Shown here piece by piece: positions 42,189 to 51,070 of a DNA stretch of 62,124 bases. The DNA lies in contig JADLFW010000023.1 of the NCBI GenBank assembly GCA_020849615.1, forward strand, positions 1 to 62,124. Reading direction: 5' to 3'. The first letter of the stretch is position 1. The number at the start of each line of letters is the position of its first letter. The position numbers and the translations under genes are program-made. This DNA comes from Phycisphaerales bacterium (GTDB lineage: Bacteria; Planctomycetota; Phycisphaerae; Phycisphaerales; UBA1924). Below the pieces are notes generated by a model. That model had not been told where the DNA came from, did no database searches, and saw only the letters and a list, made by a program, of their open reading frames with translations.

Positions 42189-42281
42189 CAGGACGCTCCA
42201 GAATAGGTGTTGAAGGGAGCTTTTCGCTCGGTTGGCGCGGTGGCGTTCGTTGTTGATGGTCGATCGGTGGGGCGTCGGGCT

Positions 42282-42472
42282 TCAGGCCGCCAGCAGCCTG
42301 GCCATCCGCACCAGTTTATACGCCGCGGCCGCCAGCGCCACCTGCATCCCGATCTTCCATCTCCCCACCAGCCACGTCCACCCGAGCCCCGCGTAGTCCT
42401 TGATCCAGGCGAACGCCTCCTCGATCATCTTCCGCCGCCGCTGGCTGGTCTTGTGGTCCGGTAACGTCCCGA
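42282..42472 (-). pseudogene. C-terminal remnant of an IS5-family-like transposase
   Basis: Reading the minus strand gives SQRRRKMIEEAFAWIKDY, then GWTWLVGRWKIG and AAAYKLVRMARLLAA before a stop at 42282. This matches the C-terminal end of IS5/IS1182-like DDE transposases (the R..K.IEE.F.W.K box with the last acidic residue). The rest of the gene is missing; the fragment ends where IS256-like sequence begins. Confidence 0.65.
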
Positions 42473-42550
42473 ATCATGCGCAATTGACAGAAGCGGCTCT
42501 CCCGCGGGAAGGTGGAGTTGTGATGACCCACTTTCCTCAAGGAGAGCCGC

Positions 42551-43033
42551 ATGGAGAGCGTAGCGACGGGACCGGGATCGGCAAGCGGATCGGGGGGGGA
42601 AGCCCTCAAGGGGGCGATCGTGGTGGACACCGAGCAGGTGCGGGGGCACCTGGACGAGGTGGTGCGGAGCACCGTGGAGCAGACCCTGAATCAGCTCCTG
42701 GACGAGGAGGCCGACCGGGTGGCGGGGGCGGGGCGATACGAGCGGTCGGAGGGCCGGCGGGACTTCCGCGCCGGCAGCTACCGGCGGAAGCTGCAGACCA
42801 AGGCCGGCGAGGTGGAGTTGACCGTGCCGCGGCTGCGGAAACTGCCGCTGGAGACGGCGATCATCGAGCGCTACAAGCGCCGCGAGTCCTCGGTGGAGGA
42901 GGCCCTGGTGGCGGCCCGGCTGCGGCACGTCGCGGGGACGCGCTGGGGGCTGCGGAGGTACCTGGACATGGGCCGGCTGCGGGAGCCGGCATTGACGGAT
43001 CAGACGACCGAACCGACCGTCGCGGCCGCGTGA
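42551..43033 (+). pseudogene. Truncated IS256-family transposase (N-terminal part)
   Basis: A 160-aa product with the IS256 (mutator-type) N-terminal signature: LNQLLDEEADRVAGAGRYERSE, RAGSYRRKLQTKAGEVEL, VPRLRKLPLETAIIERYKRRESSVEEAL. After about residue 118 the expected catalytic domain is absent and the reading ends in unrelated sequence. Full-length relatives are about 400 aa. AAGGAG precedes the start, so the fragment could be translated but not active. Confidence 0.75.
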
Positions 43034-43787
43034 GCCGCGCGGGCTGCTGGTGCTCCGCCCCTCCGGGGCTCCGCACCAGCAGCGACCTTCCCCCGGAGAT
43101 CCCCTTCCTCAATGTGCGCAACTTGACGGACACTACCTGTGGTCCACCGACTGCACGCACCAGTTAACAGATTCGAGAGCGCCGGGCGGGGTGCCGGCAC
43201 CGACCGCGGGCAGCGCGGCGACAGCCTGGGGAAGGCGTCGGCGGGCTGGAAGGGGCCGCCCACGCTCTCGCGCTGTTAACTGACGCAAAGCACTGGCATA
43301 CAAGCGGTTAGCCACGTGCTGGCGTGGGTTGGTGCGCCTCGTCTGCCCTCCGCCGCGCGGCGAGAGTCGTTCGAAACCGTTCCGATCGGGGAGCTTCGAC
43401 GGGCCGGGGCCTAAAGCCTCGGCTTTTTCTTCGCGCTGAGCGGGTTAACGTCGCACGGGCAGACTCGCGCCAAGGCCCCGGTTTCCGCGAGGTTGTGCGC
43501 TCGGCTCAACCCCGCCGCGCTCTCGGTTTGAGACCGGGGGGACTGCGCCCCGAAGTGAACGCCGGGGTGGGGGCCGGAGTCCGTTCCGAGACTCTCGAAC
43601 TCTCACACGTTCTCGCTTGACGGCCCGGAGCGGTTGACACCCCGTATCGGTCCGCGGGCGCGTGCGCAACCCGAGCACGGACAACGCGGCGCGGATCGCG
43701 TATGTGTCTGTTGGAGAGTTCAGACTTCCCGACGACCGGCCGGGCGCAAGGCGCAGGCGGCGTGGGCTCCACCATCGGAGTCACCGC
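43034..43787. other. Junction and leader region of element 2, no gene seen
   Basis: The left part is IS debris: TGCGCAACTTGACGG at 43114-43129 resembles TGCGCAATTGACAG at 42477-42490 in direct orientation. The right part is the element 2 leader: terminator 43403-43431, GCTCTCGGTTTGAGACC at 43519-43535, and TCGAACTCTC at 43595-43604 followed by TTGACG at 43617-43622. I see no supported gene. Confidence 0.5.
43403..43431 (+). terminator. Rho-independent terminator at the left end of element 2
   Basis: GCCGGGGC pairs with GCCTCGGC (one G-T pair) around CTAAA, followed by TTTTTCTT. It matches in place and direction the hairpin at 133-158 before element 1. Confidence 0.75.
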
Positions 43788-43994
43788 ATGCCCGCCCGCC
43801 CCGACAACTGCCGTCACCCCGAGAGCATGACCGAGCACCAGCGACTTGCCGAGGTCGCCGACCTGCTGGCGCTCGCGTTCGAGCGGTCGCGCGCGATACG
43901 CGGCGATGCAAGGGAGGGGCCCGGAACTCTCGGTGACGCCGGTTCCGGCCTTGAACAGCCGGCGCAGAGTCGCCCTGATCGAACCGCGGGTTAA
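43788..43994 (+). CDS. Small conserved protein before DUF2924 gene (element 2)
   Basis: A 68-aa product, or 55 aa if started at the internal ATG 43827 (MTEHQRLAEVADLLALAFERSR). The helical N-terminal core resembles that of the 62-aa ORF at 497-685, in the same place before DUF2924. Start uncertain, function unknown. Confidence 0.5.
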   Translation: MPARPDNCRHPESMTEHQRLAEVADLLALAFERSRAIRGDAREGPGTLGDAGSGLEQPAQSRPDRTAG

Positions 43995-44019
43995 CGCCCC
44001 GCAAGAACGGAGATTCGCC

Positions 44020-44502
44020 ATGGACATCGACGCCGAGATCGAGATGCTGCGGGGCCTGAACCTGGCCCGGCTGAAAGAGCGGTTCCTGGAGGTGTACGGG
44101 GAACCGGCCCGCTCCAACCACAAGGAGCACCTCGTGCGCCGCGTCGCGTGGCGGATCCAGGCTCTGCGGGAGGGGGACCTGACCGAACGGGCCCGGAGGC
44201 GGGCCGGGGAACTCGCCAACGACGCCGACCTGCGCCTCAACCCGCCCAAGCCGCGGAAGACGCCCGAGGGCCCGGGGGCGACCGTCACGGGGGCGATCGC
44301 CAGCGACAACCGTCTGCCCCTTCCGGGCGCGATGCTTCGACGAACCTACCGGGGCCGCGCGATCGCGGTGCGGGTGCTCCAGGAGGGGTTCGAGTACGAG
44401 GGGCATGTGTACCGCTCGCTCTCGGCTGTCGCCAAGGCGGTCACCGGGTCCCATTGGAACGGGTACCACTTCTTCGGGATCGCCCGCGGGGGTGAGCGAT
44501 GA
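44020..44502 (+). CDS. DUF2924 domain protein (element 2)
   Basis: A 160-aa homologue of 682-1203 with the same N-terminal helices (LKERFLEVYGEPARSNHKEHLVRRVAWRIQAL) and C-terminal YRGR, FEYEG.VYRSLSAVAK.VTGSHWNG region. The stop overlaps the recombinase start, as in element 1. Function unknown beyond the family link with serine recombinases. Confidence 0.9.
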   Translation: MDIDAEIEMLRGLNLARLKERFLEVYGEPARSNHKEHLVRRVAWRIQALREGDLTERARRRAGELANDADLRLNPPKPRKTPEGPGATVTGAIASDNRLPLPGAMLRRTYRGRAIAVRVLQEGFEYEGHVYRSLSAVAKAVTGSHWNGYHFFGIARGGER

Positions 44503-46040
44503 TCGCCAGGCCCGGCGGCAAGAGCCCGCCCGCGCGGGTGCGGTGCGCCATCTACACCCGCAAGAGCACCGAGGAGGGGCTGGACCGCGACTTCAACAGC
44601 CTCGACGCCCAGCGCGAGAGCGGAGAAGCGTACATCGCCAGCCAGAAGGCCGAGGGCTGGATGTGTCTGCCCGATCGGTACGACGACGGGGGCTACTCCG
44701 GGGGCAACGCCGAGCGCCCCGCCCTGCGCCGGCTCATGGCCGACATCGGGGCGGGGAGGATCGACGCGGTCGTGGTTTACAAGGTCGATCGACTCAGCCG
44801 GTCGCTGCTCGACTTCGCCCGCATGATGGAGACCTTCGAGAAGCACCGGATCTCGTTCGTCAGCGTCACCCAGCAGTTCAACACCGCCCAGTCGATGGGA
44901 CGGCTGATGCTCAACGTGCTGCTGAGTTTCGCGCAGTTCGAGCGCGAGATCATCAGCGAGCGGACCCGGGACAAGATCGCCGCGGCCCGGCGCAAGGGCA
45001 AGTGGGCGGGCGGCCGCCCCGTGCTGGGGTACGACCTGGACTTCAAGAACGCCCGGCTGCAGGTGAACCAGGCCGAGGCCGAGCGGGTGCGGGCGCTCTT
45101 CCAGATGTACCTCGACAACCGCTCGCTGCTGCGGACGACGGAGCAGGCGGCCAGGCTGGGCTGGACCACAAAGCGGTGGGCGTCCAAGCGGGGCGCCGTT
45201 CAGGGCGGGGCGACCCTCAACAAGGGCCGCCTCTACCACCTGCTCACCAACGTCCTCTACATCGGCATGGTGCGGCACAACGGCGAGATCCACCCCGGCC
45301 AGCAGCCCGCGATCGTGGACCGCGAACTGTTCGATCGCGTCCAGCTCCGGTTGCGCGAGAATGGTCTCAGCGGCGGCGGGGAGTGCCGCAACAAGCACAA
45401 CGCGATGCTCAAGGGGCTGCTGGTTTGCCGCCCGTGCGGGGTGGCGATGAGCCACTCCTTCGCCGCCAAGCCGGACGGGCGGGCTTACCGCTACTACCTC
45501 TGCGGCACCGCCTCTAAACAGGGGTGGGGGGCGTGCCCGTCCAAGTCGATCCCGGCCGAGCAGATCGAGGCATTCGTGGTTGACCGACTCCGCGCGGTGG
45601 TGCGCGACCCCGGCGTGCTGTCCGCCACGCTCGATCGGGTGCGGCAACGGCAGCAGGAGCGGGTGGACGACCTGCAACACCAGCTCGACGAGCTTCTCGC
45701 CCGGCGGACCCGGCTGGACGCGGCGATCAGGGCGGCCGTGACCACGCCAGTTTCGACCGCAGAACTGGCCCGTCTGCACGAGGAACTCCGCGAGGTGGAA
45801 CTGGCGGCAGAGGACGCGCGCGGGGGTGTCGACAGGCTCAGCGGGGAGCGGGTGACCAAGGCCGAGCTGGACGCGGCGATGGGGGCGTTCGACGGTCTGT
45901 GGGCGGGGATGGCCCCCGCGGAACGGGCCCGGCTGGTGCGGCTGCTGGTGCAGCGTGTGGAGTACGACGGCGGGGCCGGTGAAGTCAGCATCACCTTCCG
46001 CCCCGCCGGAATCCGGTCTCTAGAAGGAGCTTCGGCATGA
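44499..46040 (+). CDS. Large serine recombinase (element 2 integrase)
   Basis: A 513-aa homologue of 1200-2735. Resolvase domain with YTRKS (Ser23 nucleophile) and VVYKVDRLSRS, recombinase domain with GRPVLGYDLDF, zinc ribbon (CRPCGV near residue 310 and a later CGTASKQGWGACPS), and a C-terminal coiled coil. The catalytic domain is the most similar part and the C-terminal DNA-contact region diverges, so the two enzymes may use different att sites. Confidence 0.95.
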   Translation: MIARPGGKSPPARVRCAIYTRKSTEEGLDRDFNSLDAQRESGEAYIASQKAEGWMCLPDRYDDGGYSGGNAERPALRRLMADIGAGRIDAVVVYKVDRLSRSLLDFARMMETFEKHRISFVSVTQQFNTAQSMGRLMLNVLLSFAQFEREIISERTRDKIAAARRKGKWAGGRPVLGYDLDFKNARLQVNQAEAERVRALFQMYLDNRSLLRTTEQAARLGWTTKRWASKRGAVQGGATLNKGRLYHLLTNVLYIGMVRHNGEIHPGQQPAIVDRELFDRVQLRLRENGLSGGGECRNKHNAMLKGLLVCRPCGVAMSHSFAAKPDGRAYRYYLCGTASKQGWGACPSKSIPAEQIEAFVVDRLRAVVRDPGVLSATLDRVRQRQQERVDDLQHQLDELLARRTRLDAAIRAAVTTPVSTAELARLHEELREVELAAEDARGGVDRLSGERVTKAELDAAMGAFDGLWAGMAPAERARLVRLLVQRVEYDGGAGEVSITFRPAGIRSLEGASA

Positions 46041-46471
46041 GCGACGGGCTGACGCTGACGTTCACGGTCCACAGGGCGAGGAACCGCAAGGGCGGGGTCG
46101 TACTCCGTGAGGGGGTTGCTCCCGTCCCGGAAGCGCGGCCGGGACGGGTGCCGAGGGTGGCCCGGCTGGCGGCGCTCGCCGTCCGGTTCGAGGGGCTGGT
46201 GCGGAGCGGGGCGGTGCGGGACTACGCCGAGTTGGCCCGGCTCGGGCATGTCACCAGGGCGCGCGTGACGCAGATCATGAACCTCGCCGTGCTGGCCCCC
46301 GACGTACTCGAAGAGATCCTGCACCTGCCGCTGGTGACCCGTGGCCGCGACCCGCTCAACGAACGGGACCTCCGCTCCCTGTCGACCACCCTGAACTGGG
46401 CAGTGCAGCGGACACGATGGCGCGCATTGGTGGACCAAACCGGGGCTGAGACCACTTTTCATGTTCCCTGA
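46037..46471 (+). CDS. HTH protein coupled to recombinase (element 2)
   Basis: A 144-aa homologue of 2732-3163, overlapping the recombinase stop by four bases. The HTH core (ELARLGHVTRARVTQIMNLAVLAPDVLEEIL) is strongly conserved and ParB/KorB-like. The N- and C-terminal parts vary. A regulator or directionality role is inferred from coupling. Confidence 0.8.
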   Translation: MSDGLTLTFTVHRARNRKGGVVLREGVAPVPEARPGRVPRVARLAALAVRFEGLVRSGAVRDYAELARLGHVTRARVTQIMNLAVLAPDVLEEILHLPLVTRGRDPLNERDLRSLSTTLNWAVQRTRWRALVDQTGAETTFHVP

Positions 46472-46571
46472 CATTCCGCGCGCGCGAACTCCGATCCCAT
46501 GGCTTTCTCTGGTGTAGGGCCCGACAGCGTGATCCGTTGCGACTGCGATTCCTCTCACCGGAGGACCGCGC

Positions 46572-47348
46572 ATGGGACATCAACGTCTCGGTCGGTTGCC
46601 CAACTCCAAACCGTGGCTCGAAGTCGTCGCCCTGCTGGCGGACGGGGCACCCTGTGCAACGGTGGCAGACGCCGTCATGGAAGCAGCCGAGGACGGCATG
46701 CAGCTCGCTCGCACCGACCGCGGTGTGAGCGAAGCGGTGTGGCTCCTCGTGCAGATGGCGATTGCGGCGAAAGGCGATGACTTTACGGACGGCCTGCGCA
46801 GCCGCGGCATTCCGATTGTGGGCGACCCAGATCCGTTTGTGGTGGCCGCCGCGATCCACGTGGCCATGGACCGGCATTTCAACACCACCCGTGAGCGAAG
46901 CGACCTCGGCGAGATGGCGCACTTGGCCGCCGTGCAGGCCGTTCTCACCCTCTCGTCCGATGGTTGCTCCGGGCTGTTCAGGCCCAACTCGCGTGAAGTG
47001 CATAAGGCGTTCCGATCACTCGCCAAAGAAAAGGGCTTCTCGACGCTCATCCATGTGTTCTTCTCACGATGGACGCAGAAGTTCCTCACCTACCACTTGG
47101 GGCGGGAACTGTCGAATCACGTCGGAGTCAACCAGCGGTTCGGCGATCCCGCCGCACATGACGGGTTTGTGGGCGAACTCGGCGTGCAGTGTGGTCAGGC
47201 TGCCTTGATCGTAAAGCAGTTCGCGGGCGAGTGGTTCGGCAAGAACCTGCACAAGACGGGCATCACTCGCGAGCAGGCAACGGGGTTCACGGTGCACGCG
47301 ATGGACAAGATTCGCGCGGAGCTGCGCGTGCGAGGGGGGCGATCATGA
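46572..47348 (+). CDS. Cargo gene 2A, partner of the QueC-like protein (258 aa)
   Basis: Begins MGHQRLGRLPNSKPWLEVVALL. Mostly helical and soluble, with conserved-looking stretches FSTLIHVFFSRWTQKFLTYHL and ELSNHVG. The stop overlaps the next ATG (47345), so it is coupled to the QueC-like gene. No catalytic motif seen. It sits in the same slot as cargo 1A. It might be a partner or effector in a two-gene defence module; that is inference. Confidence 0.78.
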   Translation: MGHQRLGRLPNSKPWLEVVALLADGAPCATVADAVMEAAEDGMQLARTDRGVSEAVWLLVQMAIAAKGDDFTDGLRSRGIPIVGDPDPFVVAAAIHVAMDRHFNTTRERSDLGEMAHLAAVQAVLTLSSDGCSGLFRPNSREVHKAFRSLAKEKGFSTLIHVFFSRWTQKFLTYHLGRELSNHVGVNQRFGDPAAHDGFVGELGVQCGQAALIVKQFAGEWFGKNLHKTGITREQATGFTVHAMDKIRAELRVRGGRS

Positions 47349-49174
47349 ACAACCGATTCCTTGTCGTCTGCGATGGACGCCGAGAGTTGACGCGCCCACC
47401 CGAGTGGAAGGGCGCGAGGCTGCTGGAGCTGAACTCCAGGGGAACCCGTCGAAACGTCACGATCTCGATCAAGGACATCACGACCAAGATGGTGGAGCAT
47501 GTGCCCCCGATTGCCACGGATTTGGTCGAGATTGCCTCGTTCGTATACAGCGCGGATCAATCGATTGAGCGGGGCCGCGTCGCTGAGTTCGAGTACGGGC
47601 TCAAGTGGCGGCGGCGCATGCGGTTCGAGATCCCCGTGCAGAACCCGGAGTTCTGGAACAGAAAGGACGTGAAGGCCACGCTCCGCGATCTGCTGGGGTT
47701 TCTGTCGGACGACATCTACGAGTTCGAGTTTCGTCCCCAGTCGGTGCCGCACAGGCTCGACGAGTACCTCATCAAAGGCGGCCACGGCCCGAATGGCACC
47801 GTGGAAGAGGTGGTTCTGTTCTCAGGCGGGCTGGATTCCTTCGCCGGAGCCGTTTCCGAGATCATCGATTCGCGTCGGAAGATCGCCCTTGTCAGCCATC
47901 GATCGACTCCCAAGGTGGCCGCACATCAGGATCATCTGGCGGCGTTGCTCGGCGAGCAGTCCCCCACGCCCAAGCTCCGGCCCTTTCATGTTCCGGTCGA
48001 GGTAAACAAGGGCAAGCGGCTAACCCGCGACTGCACCCAGCGCACTCGTTCCTTCCTCTTCGCGGCGCTGGGCGCGACAGTGGCCCGCATGTTCGACTTG
48101 AACCGGATCCGTTTCTACGAGAACGGGGTCGTCAGCATCAACCTGCCGCTCAGCCCCCAGGTGCTCGGAGGCCGAGCGACCCGAACCACGCACCCGCGAG
48201 TCCTCACGGGCTTCGGACGGCTCTTCAGCCTGGTGTTCGACCGGCCGTTCGAAGTCGAAAATCCATATCAATGGAAGACGAAGACCGATGTTGCACTGCT
48301 ACTGAAAGTCGCGTTGAGGGCTGAATGGTGCGCAAAGACCATCAGCTGCGCGCACACCATCTCGCGTTCTCTCAAACATCCCCATTGCGGACGCTGTTCT
48401 CAGTGCGTCGACCGTCGAGCGATCATGCTGGCCGCCGAGCTTGATGAAACGGGAGACCCCTCGTCCGGGTACCGCCTCGATCCGCTCGTCCATGAATACG
48501 ACTTGCCAGAGGACCGCACTCTGGTCGAGCGGTACGTGGGGTTGGCCCGTCGAGTGGCCAGGATCCATGATCCCGCGACGTTCGCCGCGATGTTCCCTGA
48601 GGCTGCGGCCGCGTTCGCCTGTTTGCCCGAAGGCCCGAGTTCCGGGGCGATGCGGCTCTTCGACCTGTACTCTCGCCATTCTCGACAGGTGTTGGCGGGA
48701 CTGTCGCGATCGATCAAGAATCGCAGCGACGAGATTCTCATGGGCCGGCTCGGGCGAGCCAGTTTCCTCGGTCTGTCGATAAGGAGCTACGTAGGCGGTC
48801 CGGCATCGACAACGCGGCCGAGCGAGGCGGCGAGCGTCACGTCATGCTGCGAGTTGCCCGCCATTGATGACGACAACTACACCATTGCTCACGCCGGCAG
48901 GATCTGCGAGCTACGGAACACCGTGGAGTGTCGGGTGTGTAAGTGCCTCGCCGAATCACTCGGCGACTACGTCAGCATCGAGGAGCTCGAACGCCGAGCG
49001 TGGGGGAGTAAGAACACGTCCCGGCACGCGGTCATTCAGGCTGTGTCAAATCTGAAGCGGCAGTTACGAGAGGCCGGCCTTCGCTACTTGATGATCGATG
49101 GTCGGGCCAAGGGGTCCTATCGCCTGAATCTCCAGGCGTCGCGTAAGTCTGATGATTCGCTGATGGTCGGTTGA
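47345..49174 (+). CDS. Cargo gene 2B, QueC/QatC-like PP-loop protein with winged-helix tail (609 aa)
   Basis: The N-terminal about 150 residues are beta-rich. Then follows an N-type ATP pyrophosphatase domain with the PP-loop SGGLDS at 160-165 and a four-Cys zinc site (ISC at about 334, then CGRCSQC with Cys348, 351, 354), the signature of QueC. QueC makes preQ0; QatC-type homologues act in anti-phage systems. The C-terminal about 90 residues (CKCLAESLGDYVSIEELERRAWG, HAVIQAVSNLKRQLREAG) look like a response-regulator-type winged helix. The extra domains and phage-like context favour a defence or nucleotide-modification role over tRNA queuosine synthesis. Confidence 0.82.
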   Translation: MNNRFLVVCDGRRELTRPPEWKGARLLELNSRGTRRNVTISIKDITTKMVEHVPPIATDLVEIASFVYSADQSIERGRVAEFEYGLKWRRRMRFEIPVQNPEFWNRKDVKATLRDLLGFLSDDIYEFEFRPQSVPHRLDEYLIKGGHGPNGTVEEVVLFSGGLDSFAGAVSEIIDSRRKIALVSHRSTPKVAAHQDHLAALLGEQSPTPKLRPFHVPVEVNKGKRLTRDCTQRTRSFLFAALGATVARMFDLNRIRFYENGVVSINLPLSPQVLGGRATRTTHPRVLTGFGRLFSLVFDRPFEVENPYQWKTKTDVALLLKVALRAEWCAKTISCAHTISRSLKHPHCGRCSQCVDRRAIMLAAELDETGDPSSGYRLDPLVHEYDLPEDRTLVERYVGLARRVARIHDPATFAAMFPEAAAAFACLPEGPSSGAMRLFDLYSRHSRQVLAGLSRSIKNRSDEILMGRLGRASFLGLSIRSYVGGPASTTRPSEAASVTSCCELPAIDDDNYTIAHAGRICELRNTVECRVCKCLAESLGDYVSIEELERRAWGSKNTSRHAVIQAVSNLKRQLREAGLRYLMIDGRAKGSYRLNLQASRKSDDSLMVG

Positions 49175-49253
49175 GCCTGCCCTGATCCTGGCCCGGCATT
49201 CTCCGTGCCATGCGACAGCCACGGCGGCGGTCGCGAGTTCACGGAGATATCCG

Positions 49254-49601
49254 ATGGTTGGTAGCGATGGTTTCGGCGGTATCGGTAAGTTCAAGTCCTC
49301 ACTCAGCCCGGCGAACGCCGCCCTGCTCGGGATGATGCATCGCCTGCAGTACGGGTACATCGAGGACCTGCTCGTCGAGAAGGGCGAGCCGGTCCTGAAG
49401 CCGATGCCCCGGGTGGTGGGCGACTACAAGTTCGGCGGCGAGTCGCGCAAGCGTGCGGTCGGGGACGACTTCCAGCTCAAGTCCGAGCACATCGAGCTCG
49501 TCCAGCTGCTGCGCGGACTCAATAACGGTCGCATCGAACGGCTCGAGGTGAAGGCGGGCCTGCCGTTCCGCGTTCTCTGCGCCGAGATCGGCCTGCGCTA
49601 A
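49254..49601 (+). CDS. Small conserved hypothetical (115 aa)
   Basis: Contains GYIEDLLVEKGEPVL, VVGDYKFGG and a C-terminal RIERLEVKAGLPFRVL. The pattern (beta strands plus a conserved KFGGE-like core) is familiar to me from planctomycete hypothetical proteins beside mobile genes. It lies between the cargo and the sigma-like gene. There is no counterpart in element 1. Confidence 0.6.
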   Translation: MVGSDGFGGIGKFKSSLSPANAALLGMMHRLQYGYIEDLLVEKGEPVLKPMPRVVGDYKFGGESRKRAVGDDFQLKSEHIELVQLLRGLNNGRIERLEVKAGLPFRVLCAEIGLR

Positions 49602-49780
49602 TAGCCCGCGCCGGCACTTCCAGTACATCCCGCGTTCCCGAACTGACACAGCCCAACTGACGGCCGCGAAGCGGAGTTGTTGCGGGTGTCGCCTAACGGC
49701 GATCCCGCGGCGGCTCCGCTCCGCCTTGCGCACCTGCTGTTGGACGGCACCCGTCGCTCCCCGCGGCCCGGGAGCAGCCC

Positions 49781-50308
49781 GTGCCGTCTACCGAGTTCCC
49801 CGCCGCGGCGTGCGCCGCCGCAATCGCCGCCTATCGCAAGAAGATCAGTTCCGCCGCCCGCCGCCTCGGTGTTGACCCCGAGGATGTGGAGCAGGACCTC
49901 ACAGCGAGCGCCCTCGAAGCGTGGCCCCGTTACCAGGAAGCGCGAGCCTCACCGAGGACCTTCATCGACCGCGTCGTCCGCACCGCGCTGGTGTCTCTGG
50001 TTCGCCACGGTACTGCGCAGAAGCGAAGCCGGGCCGCACTCTTGGCCGACGGCGAGGCCGCGCTGCTTGGCGTCCCCGACCGCGATGGCGATCGTGCCCG
50101 CGCCGAGGCTCGGATGTGCGCCGAGGAGATCCTCGCTGTACTGCGCGATGTCGATCGTGATCTATGCCGCGACATCGCGACGACCTGCGTTGCCGCGGCG
50201 GCGCTTAGATCGGGTCTGAGCCGCCAACAGGTGTATCGGCGCCTCTCGGCCATCGAGAAGCAGAACGACCGTCCGCGCGGACAGTCGCGGAGCGGACCGC
50301 GTAAGTGA
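49781..50308 (+). CDS. Sigma-like regulator (element 2)
   Basis: A 175-aa protein with a region-2-like N-terminal half (AAYRKKISSAARRLGVDPEDVEQDLTASALEAWPRYQ) and an HTH near the end (AAALRSGLSRQQVYRRLSAIEK). It stands in the same place as 5834-6322, before the small conserved protein and the primase gene, but sequence similarity is low. Probably the regulator of the replication block. Confidence 0.6.
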   Translation: MPSTEFPAAACAAAIAAYRKKISSAARRLGVDPEDVEQDLTASALEAWPRYQEARASPRTFIDRVVRTALVSLVRHGTAQKRSRAALLADGEAALLGVPDRDGDRARAEARMCAEEILAVLRDVDRDLCRDIATTCVAAAALRSGLSRQQVYRRLSAIEKQNDRPRGQSRSGPRK

Positions 50309-50339
50309 TGGTGGTTCAACAAGCAGGAGGGTGATTCGC

Positions 50340-50645
50340 ATGTCACGCATGATGCGCTATCAGTTCGAGCCCGAGGTGCCGTTCAAGCAGGTCGAGGACG
50401 CGCTCCTGCTCGCCGTCATGGCGGTGGAGGGGCTCGCGGGCGAATCGGCGGTGCGGCTTGACGCCGCATTCAACGTCAACCAGTCAGGTCGCACGTGCCT
50501 GATCGACGCCGCCACCGAGGTGGGTTCCGCCATCGCGCGGGTGTTCACCGGCCTCGTTACCAGAGAGTTCGGGGCGGGCTCGTTCCACGTCCGGCCCGTC
50601 AAGTTCATCGGCCGCAGACGCGGCCTCAAGGAGATTCAGGCATGA
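50340..50645 (+). CDS. Small conserved element protein (101 aa, element 2)
   Basis: AGGAGG at 50325-50330 selects the ATG at 50340 over the GTG at 50331. Homologous to 6407-6697 by the LAVMAVEGLAGESAVRLDA helix and FTGL...FGAGSFHVRPV. It overlaps the DUF669-like gene by four bases. Function unknown; part of the replication operon. Confidence 0.72.
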   Translation: MSRMMRYQFEPEVPFKQVEDALLLAVMAVEGLAGESAVRLDAAFNVNQSGRTCLIDAATEVGSAIARVFTGLVTREFGAGSFHVRPVKFIGRRRGLKEIQA

Positions 50646-51070
50646 ATGATCTGAACGGATTCGACGCCAGCATGCATGAGCCGATCGTCGGCTTCCAGCC
50701 GGTGCCCGCGGGGCGATACGCCGCCCAGCTCGTCCGCTCAGAGTTCAAGCCCACCAAGGTCGGCACCGGGAAGTACCTGGAGCTGGAGTTCGAGATCAGC
50801 TCGGGCGAATACCGCGGCCGTCTCGTGTGGGCTCGGCTCAACCTCGACAACCCCAGCCCGACGGCGGTCAAGATGGCCCAGCAGGAGCTGAGCGCCATCT
50901 GCCGCGCGGTCGGCGTCCTCAGGCCGCAGAGCACGTCCGACCTTGAGCACCGACCGCTGACCATCACCGTCGTCGTCAAGAGCCGCAGCGACGGCGGCGG
51001 GTTGACGAACGAGATCCGCGCGTACGAGCGCGCCAGCGGCGCCACCGACGGGGAGGTCATCCCCGTATGA
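50642..51070 (+). CDS. DUF669-like phage protein (142 aa)
   Basis: PVPAGRYAAQLVRSEFKPTKVGTGKYLELEFEI followed by GRLVWARLNLDNPSPTAVKMAQQELSAICRAVG fits DUF669, a phage family placed with replication and recombination genes and thought to bind single-stranded DNA or assist recombination. It overlaps both neighbours by four bases. Absent from element 1. Confidence 0.78.
   Translation: MNDLNGFDASMHEPIVGFQPVPAGRYAAQLVRSEFKPTKVGTGKYLELEFEISSGEYRGRLVWARLNLDNPSPTAVKMAQQELSAICRAVGVLRPQSTSDLEHRPLTITVVVKSRSDGGGLTNEIRAYERASGATDGEVIPV

Noticed and set aside
43846..44019. In-frame upstream extension of the element 2 DUF2924 gene
   Set aside because: The homologue in element 1 begins at the matching position of 44020, and the extension overlaps the small upstream ORF.
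47345..49174. Housekeeping queC gene for queuosine synthesis
   Set aside because: The protein is more than twice the usual length, has a winged-helix-like tail, lies in a mobile element and has no queuosine genes beside it.
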